Below are positions 61,608 through 64,000 of a stretch of 64,000 nucleotides of DNA, piece by piece. Every line of letters begins with the position of its first letter. Positions within the stretch are counted from its first letter, which is position 1. Below the pieces are notes generated by a model. The model was not told the origin of the DNA and did no database searches. It saw only the letters and a list, made by a program, of their open reading frames with translations. This DNA is from Bacillota bacterium (GTDB lineage Bacteria > Bacillota > JADQBR01): the NCBI GenBank assembly GCA_016278515.1, contig JADQBR010000032.1:1-64000 (forward strand). Reading direction: 5' to 3'. The translations under genes and the position numbers were made by a program.

Positions 61608-62184
61608 CTTTTTCACCTCCTACAGCCAAATTCAAGAAATTCGCCAGCAGCGTGTGTCCATGTTCGGTTAAGATAGCTTCAGGATGAAACTGCACTCCAA
61701 AGACCGGATACTTATTATGCCTAACGGCCATGATTTCTTTATCCCTAGTTTCCGCAATTACCTCCAAACAAGACGGGATTGTGGGCTGTAAAATTAAGGA
61801 ATGGTATCTAGTGGCAACAAATGGACTTGGAATTCCCGAAAATAACATATGCCTTCCATGAAATACTTGGGAAGTCTTACCATGCATCTGCCGTTCAGCA
61901 CGAATCACCCGAGCTCCAAAGGCCTGGCCAATAGTTTGGTGCCCTAAGCACACTCCTAATATGGGAATTTTACCAGAAAAATGTTTTACCAATTCAAGTG
62001 AAATACCCGCTTCATTTGGAGTACATGGGCCAGGAGATAAGATAATTTTTTCAGGATTTAGCACTTCAATCTCTTCTAAGGAGATACAATCATTACGTAC
62101 TGTTTTTACCGTTTGACCAAGTTCACCAAGGTATTGTACCAAGTTAAATACAAATGAATCATAGTTATCAATCATTAAAATCAC
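61600..62184 (-). CDS. pabA: Glutamine amidotransferase of aminodeoxychorismate/anthranilate synthase
   Basis: A 194-residue class I amidotransferase giving ammonia to PabB, and possibly also to a TrpE elsewhere, as Bacillus TrpG does. The nucleophile Cys is in GVCLGHQTIGQAFG, and the catalytic His-Glu in GVQFHPEAIL. GTG 62184 is the start (GAGGGG about 8 bases upstream); an upstream in-frame codon at 62250 would run through the attenuator and is rejected. First gene of pabA-pabB-pabC, preceded by the TRAP-type leader. Confidence 0.92.
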   Translation of the reverse strand: MILMIDNYDSFVFNLVQYLGELGQTVKTVRNDCISLEEIEVLNPEKIILSPGPCTPNEAGISLELVKHFSGKIPILGVCLGHQTIGQAFGARVIRAERQMHGKTSQVFHGRHMLFSGIPSPFVATRYHSLILQPTIPSCLEVIAETRDKEIMAVRHNKYPVFGVQFHPEAILTEHGHTLLANFLNLAVGGEKVG

Positions 62185-62220
62185 TGGAATACCCCTCTTT
62201 ACATTTTTTTCAATAAAAAT

Positions 62221-62245
62221 AAAAAAACACCAGCCTTGGCCGGTG
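62221..62245 (-). terminator. Attenuator-type terminator in the pabABC leader
   Basis: On the minus strand CACCGGCC / GGCTGGTG (one G-T pair, tiny loop) is followed by a run of seven T and ATTTTT. It lies between the triplet-rich leader and pabA and thus looks like a regulated leader terminator. Confidence 0.82.
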
Positions 62246-62305
62246 CTCACCCCATGTCTACGAGTCGTCTCATCTTTCTTGTCTCTCTTTGCTTAATCTC
62301 TTCTC
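62246..62305 (-). promoter_or_regulatory. TRAP-binding-like triplet leader of the pabABC operon
   Basis: In the 60 bases just before the terminator, the transcript reads GAG, GAG, AAG, GAG, GAC, GAA, GAU-GAG, GAC, UAG and GAG, mostly separated by 2-4 bases, roughly a 5-base rhythm. Five GAG and one UAG match the TRAP preference exactly. TRAP binds 11 such triplets and, in Bacillus, stops trp transcription by allowing the terminator to form. The mtrB gene is in this window. The antiterminator partner strand was not clearly found. Confidence 0.65.
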
Positions 62306-62326
62306 GGCTTTTAATTGTTACTTTTT

Positions 62327-62355
62327 ATAATACCATATCTAGAAATTTGGGTAAA
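62327..62355 (-). promoter_or_regulatory. Promoter of the pabABC leader
   Basis: TTTACC (-35), 17 bases, TATTAT (-10) on the minus strand; transcription would begin about 15-20 bases before the first triplet. Confidence 0.5.
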
Positions 62356-62457
62356 TACTATAAACTATTTTTTTCAACACATTGTTTTAGTGGTTAGTTT
62401 TTGTTAATATTCTCTTAAGTGTCTTTTTGATTTTAAAGGAGGTATAAGTGGACTATT

Positions 62458-62772
62458 ATGCTATCTTGGTTTGCCGTAATATTTGGCGCGTTAATTCTCG
62501 GTGTTTTTATTGGCTATAAAAAATTACTACCTGAAAAATATTTACATTGGTCCGAAAAAATTACTTTCTGCGGATTAGCCCTGCTCTTATGGACTATGGG
62601 GGCTCAAATAGGTGCTGAGAGGGACATCCTTCGGCAGTTGAACGTCTTAGGTGTTCAGGCATTTATACTGGCTGCAAGTAGTGTTTTAATCAGTGTTTTG
62701 TCAGTATATCAATTACAAAAACTCCTCAAACCCCGACAAAGGGGCCATGAAAATATAGGTGAAAACCAATGA
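62458..62772 (+). CDS. LysO-type exporter, N-terminal part (DUF340)
   Basis: A 104-residue membrane protein with three hydrophobic helices (about 3-20, 37-50, 62-82). It matches the first third of LysO (DUF340), a lysine/thialysine exporter that is a single 299-residue protein in E. coli. The C-terminal two thirds are encoded by the next gene, which starts inside its stop codon (ATGA overlap). AAGGAGG lies 15 bases before the ATG, rather far. No lysine riboswitch was seen upstream. Confidence 0.75.
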   Translation: MLSWFAVIFGALILGVFIGYKKLLPEKYLHWSEKITFCGLALLLWTMGAQIGAERDILRQLNVLGVQAFILAASSVLISVLSVYQLQKLLKPRQRGHENIGENQ

Positions 62773-63362
62773 CATGGATAGTCATTATTACTGTCACATT
62801 AGGGGTTGTATCTGGCATCTATTTGCCTTATAACATGATAGTAAAACTAGAACCTTTAACCACTCTTGCCCTTGGCCTTCTACTGATTGGGATAGGTATA
62901 GATTTAGGCAGCGATAAAAACACTTGGCAAAACTTGAAAAAACTAGGCTGGCGTATCCTATACATTCCCGTCGCAATTGCCATAGGAAGTATTATCGGTA
63001 CCTCCTTAAGCGGATTTCTTATCGGTATTCCCTTAAATGAAGCTGCTGCCATTGGCGCAGGTTTTGGTTGGTACAGTCTATCCGGTGTCCTGTTGACTAA
63101 AATTTACCATGTGGAAACAGGCACCTTAGCATTCTTAACTAATGTTTTCCGAGAAATTATAGCGCTGCTTATTATACCTATAGTTGCACAAAGACTTGGT
63201 TTTCTGGCCGGTATTGCACCCGGGGGGGCAACGGCTATGGATACAACTCTTCCATTGATTGCCAAAAGCACAGATAGTGATACCGCCGCAATCGCCTTTG
63301 TCAGTGGTTTAGTGCTGTCGACATTGGTTCCAATATTAGTACCTCTGCTTATCCAACTATAA
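62769..63362 (+). CDS. LysO-type exporter, C-terminal part (DUF340)
   Basis: A 197-residue membrane protein with about five helices, matching the second part of LysO: GLLLIGIGIDLGSDKNTW, GAGFGWYSLSGVLLTKIYH and FLTNVFREIIALLIIPI. It contains the conserved acidic residues of the family. ATG overlaps the upstream stop by four bases, so the two parts are translated together; jointly 301 residues, the length of intact LysO. Exports lysine or similar amino acids, by family. Confidence 0.82.
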   Translation: MTWIVIITVTLGVVSGIYLPYNMIVKLEPLTTLALGLLLIGIGIDLGSDKNTWQNLKKLGWRILYIPVAIAIGSIIGTSLSGFLIGIPLNEAAAIGAGFGWYSLSGVLLTKIYHVETGTLAFLTNVFREIIALLIIPIVAQRLGFLAGIAPGGATAMDTTLPLIAKSTDSDTAAIAFVSGLVLSTLVPILVPLLIQL

Positions 63363-63420
63363 AGCGAAACCTATAGCTAGTATGTCCACTTCCCTTAACT
63401 GAAGCCTGGGTATTACTGCT

Positions 63421-63438
63421 GGTTAGCTATCGGATAAA
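63421..63438 (-). repeat. 18-base repeat shared with 12224-12241
   Basis: The sequence here is the exact reverse complement of the 18 bases at 12224-12241 (TTTATCCGATAGCTAACC). Both copies lie just past a gene end. Nothing else similar was seen. Confidence 0.5.
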
Positions 63439-63447
63439 TAAATGTTG

Positions 63448-64000
63448 CTAATTATATTGGCAGTATTTATTTAAAGTACATAGATCGCAAAAAGGTTTTC
63501 TAGCTTTACAAACATTCCTTCCATGATAAATAAACCAATGGTGTGCCTCGGACAATTTCTCTTTGGGTATGACCTTTTCTAAATCTCTTTCCGTAGCCAG
63601 CGGGGTGGAACCTTTGGAAATTCCCAGGCGATGAGCTACCCTGAAAACATGGGTATCCACCGCAATGGCAGGCTTGTTAAAGGCGTTACTTAAAATAACA
63701 TTAGCTGTCTTTCGACCAACTCCGGGAAGACCCATCAATTCTTCTTCCGTTTCGGGCACTTTCCCATTATAATGCTGGATGATTATCTTAGATGTTTTAA
63801 CTATGTTCTTACTTTTGTTTCTATACAAACCGCAGCTTTTTATCCAAGGCGCCAATTCTTCAGGTGTCAATTGAGCAAATGCCTGGGCATCAGGAATTTC
63901 TTTGAACAACAGGCGGGTCACTTGATTGACCCTTTTATCAGTGCACTGAGCGGACAAGATAGTTGCCACCAGTAACTGAAATGATGTTTCATAATTTAAA
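63448..64000 (-). CDS. nth: Endonuclease III, 5' end cut by the window edge
   Basis: DNA glycosylase/AP lyase removing oxidised pyrimidines. The reading frame stays open to base 64000, so the N-terminal 25-30 residues are outside; the frame beyond the first internal GTG reads LNYETSFQLLVATILSAQCTD. Visible are the helix-hairpin-helix LPGVGRKTANVIL with the catalytic Lys, the Asp in AVDTHVFRVAHRLG, and the C-terminal Fe-S Cys set CKARKPFCDLCTLNKYC (Cys spacing 6-2-5). Confidence 0.94.
   Translation of the reverse strand, partial: LNYETSFQLLVATILSAQCTDKRVNQVTRLLFKEIPDAQAFAQLTPEELAPWIKSCGLYRNKSKNIVKTSKIIIQHYNGKVPETEEELMGLPGVGRKTANVILSNAFNKPAIAVDTHVFRVAHRLGISKGSTPLATERDLEKVIPKEKLSEAHHWFIYHGRNVCKARKPFCDLCTLNKYCQYN

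Noticed and set aside
62182-62250. An upstream start for pabA at 62250
   Set aside because: It would translate the leader terminator and has no ribosome site; GTG 62184 has one.
62340-62457. Lysine riboswitch upstream of the LysO-like genes
   Set aside because: Only about 120 AT-rich bases are available and no conserved riboswitch parts are visible.
1-64000. CRISPR arrays, prophage, rRNA genes
   Set aside because: No regularly spaced repeats, phage structural genes or rRNA sequence were seen on either strand.

Overview
The window reads as a chromosomal segment of a low-GC, endospore-forming, anaerobic Gram-positive bacterium, most likely a clostridial or Peptococcaceae-type Firmicute. The evidence is CodY, TRAP (MtrB), the sporulation pair YtrH/YtrI beside dnaE, an alpha/beta-type SASP, strong AGGAGG ribosome sites with many TTG and GTG starts, and anaerobic metabolism (aldehyde:ferredoxin oxidoreductase, TAXI-type TRAP and tripartite tricarboxylate transporters). 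The species cannot be fixed from the sequence alone. No CRISPR array, prophage or intact insertion sequence was seen.

Layout: 0-0.25 kb holds what looks like an IS200/IS605-type right end. 0.4-1.9 kb is a formiminoglutamate/folate pair (ftcD, cyclodeaminase). 2.3-9.0 kb is a TAXI TRAP transporter with its own solute-sensing histidine kinase and sigma-54 activator; a well-spaced -24/-12 promoter precedes the transporter. 9.4-16.6 kb is mixed: a tandem P-loop ATPase, a LUD-domain gene remnant, an MmgE/PrpD protein, an aminotransferase, a membrane serine protease, a cysteine hydrolase, a glutaredoxin with an in-frame UGA at the first active-site cysteine (probable selenoprotein), a small Cys-rich protein and a DUF3243 protein. 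16.6-21.3 kb has codY, serC, a YkvI-like permease and an ApgM-type mutase. 21.3-26 kb has a phosphodiester glycosidase, a histidine kinase with a degenerate GGDEF domain and a solitary minC. 26-36.5 kb is central metabolism and replication: a pyruvate-carboxylase-type carboxyltransferase, pyk, pfkA, mtrB, coaD, dnaE and ytrHI.

36.5-42.5 kb has a thioesterase, small spore-type genes and a second TAXI operon (receptor, DUF1850, fused permease). 42.5-55.6 kb is an accessory catabolic block on the minus strand: Fe-ADH, tRNA-Pro, HpcH/HpaI aldolase, Zn-type ADH, aldehyde:ferredoxin oxidoreductase, FAH-family hydrolase, TctA, TctB, a PdxA-like dehydrogenase, TctC, an uncharacterised Cys-rich protein, an uncharacterised two-cluster ferredoxin-like protein, and a GntR/FCD regulator. 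It looks like an uptake and breakdown route for an unidentified (hydroxy)carboxylate. 55.9-64 kb has trmL, a DUF503 gene, aconitase, a RodZ-type HTH protein, pabC-pabB-pabA, a split LysO exporter and a 5'-truncated nth at the window edge.

Two observations stand out. First, the pabABC leader carries a run of GAG/UAG-like triplets followed immediately by an intrinsic terminator, while the window also encodes the TRAP protein that binds such triplets, so the operon is probably controlled by TRAP attenuation. Second, the glutaredoxin has UGA in place of the first active-site cysteine, and a short glutaredoxin-like scar lies about 0.5 kb away on the other strand.
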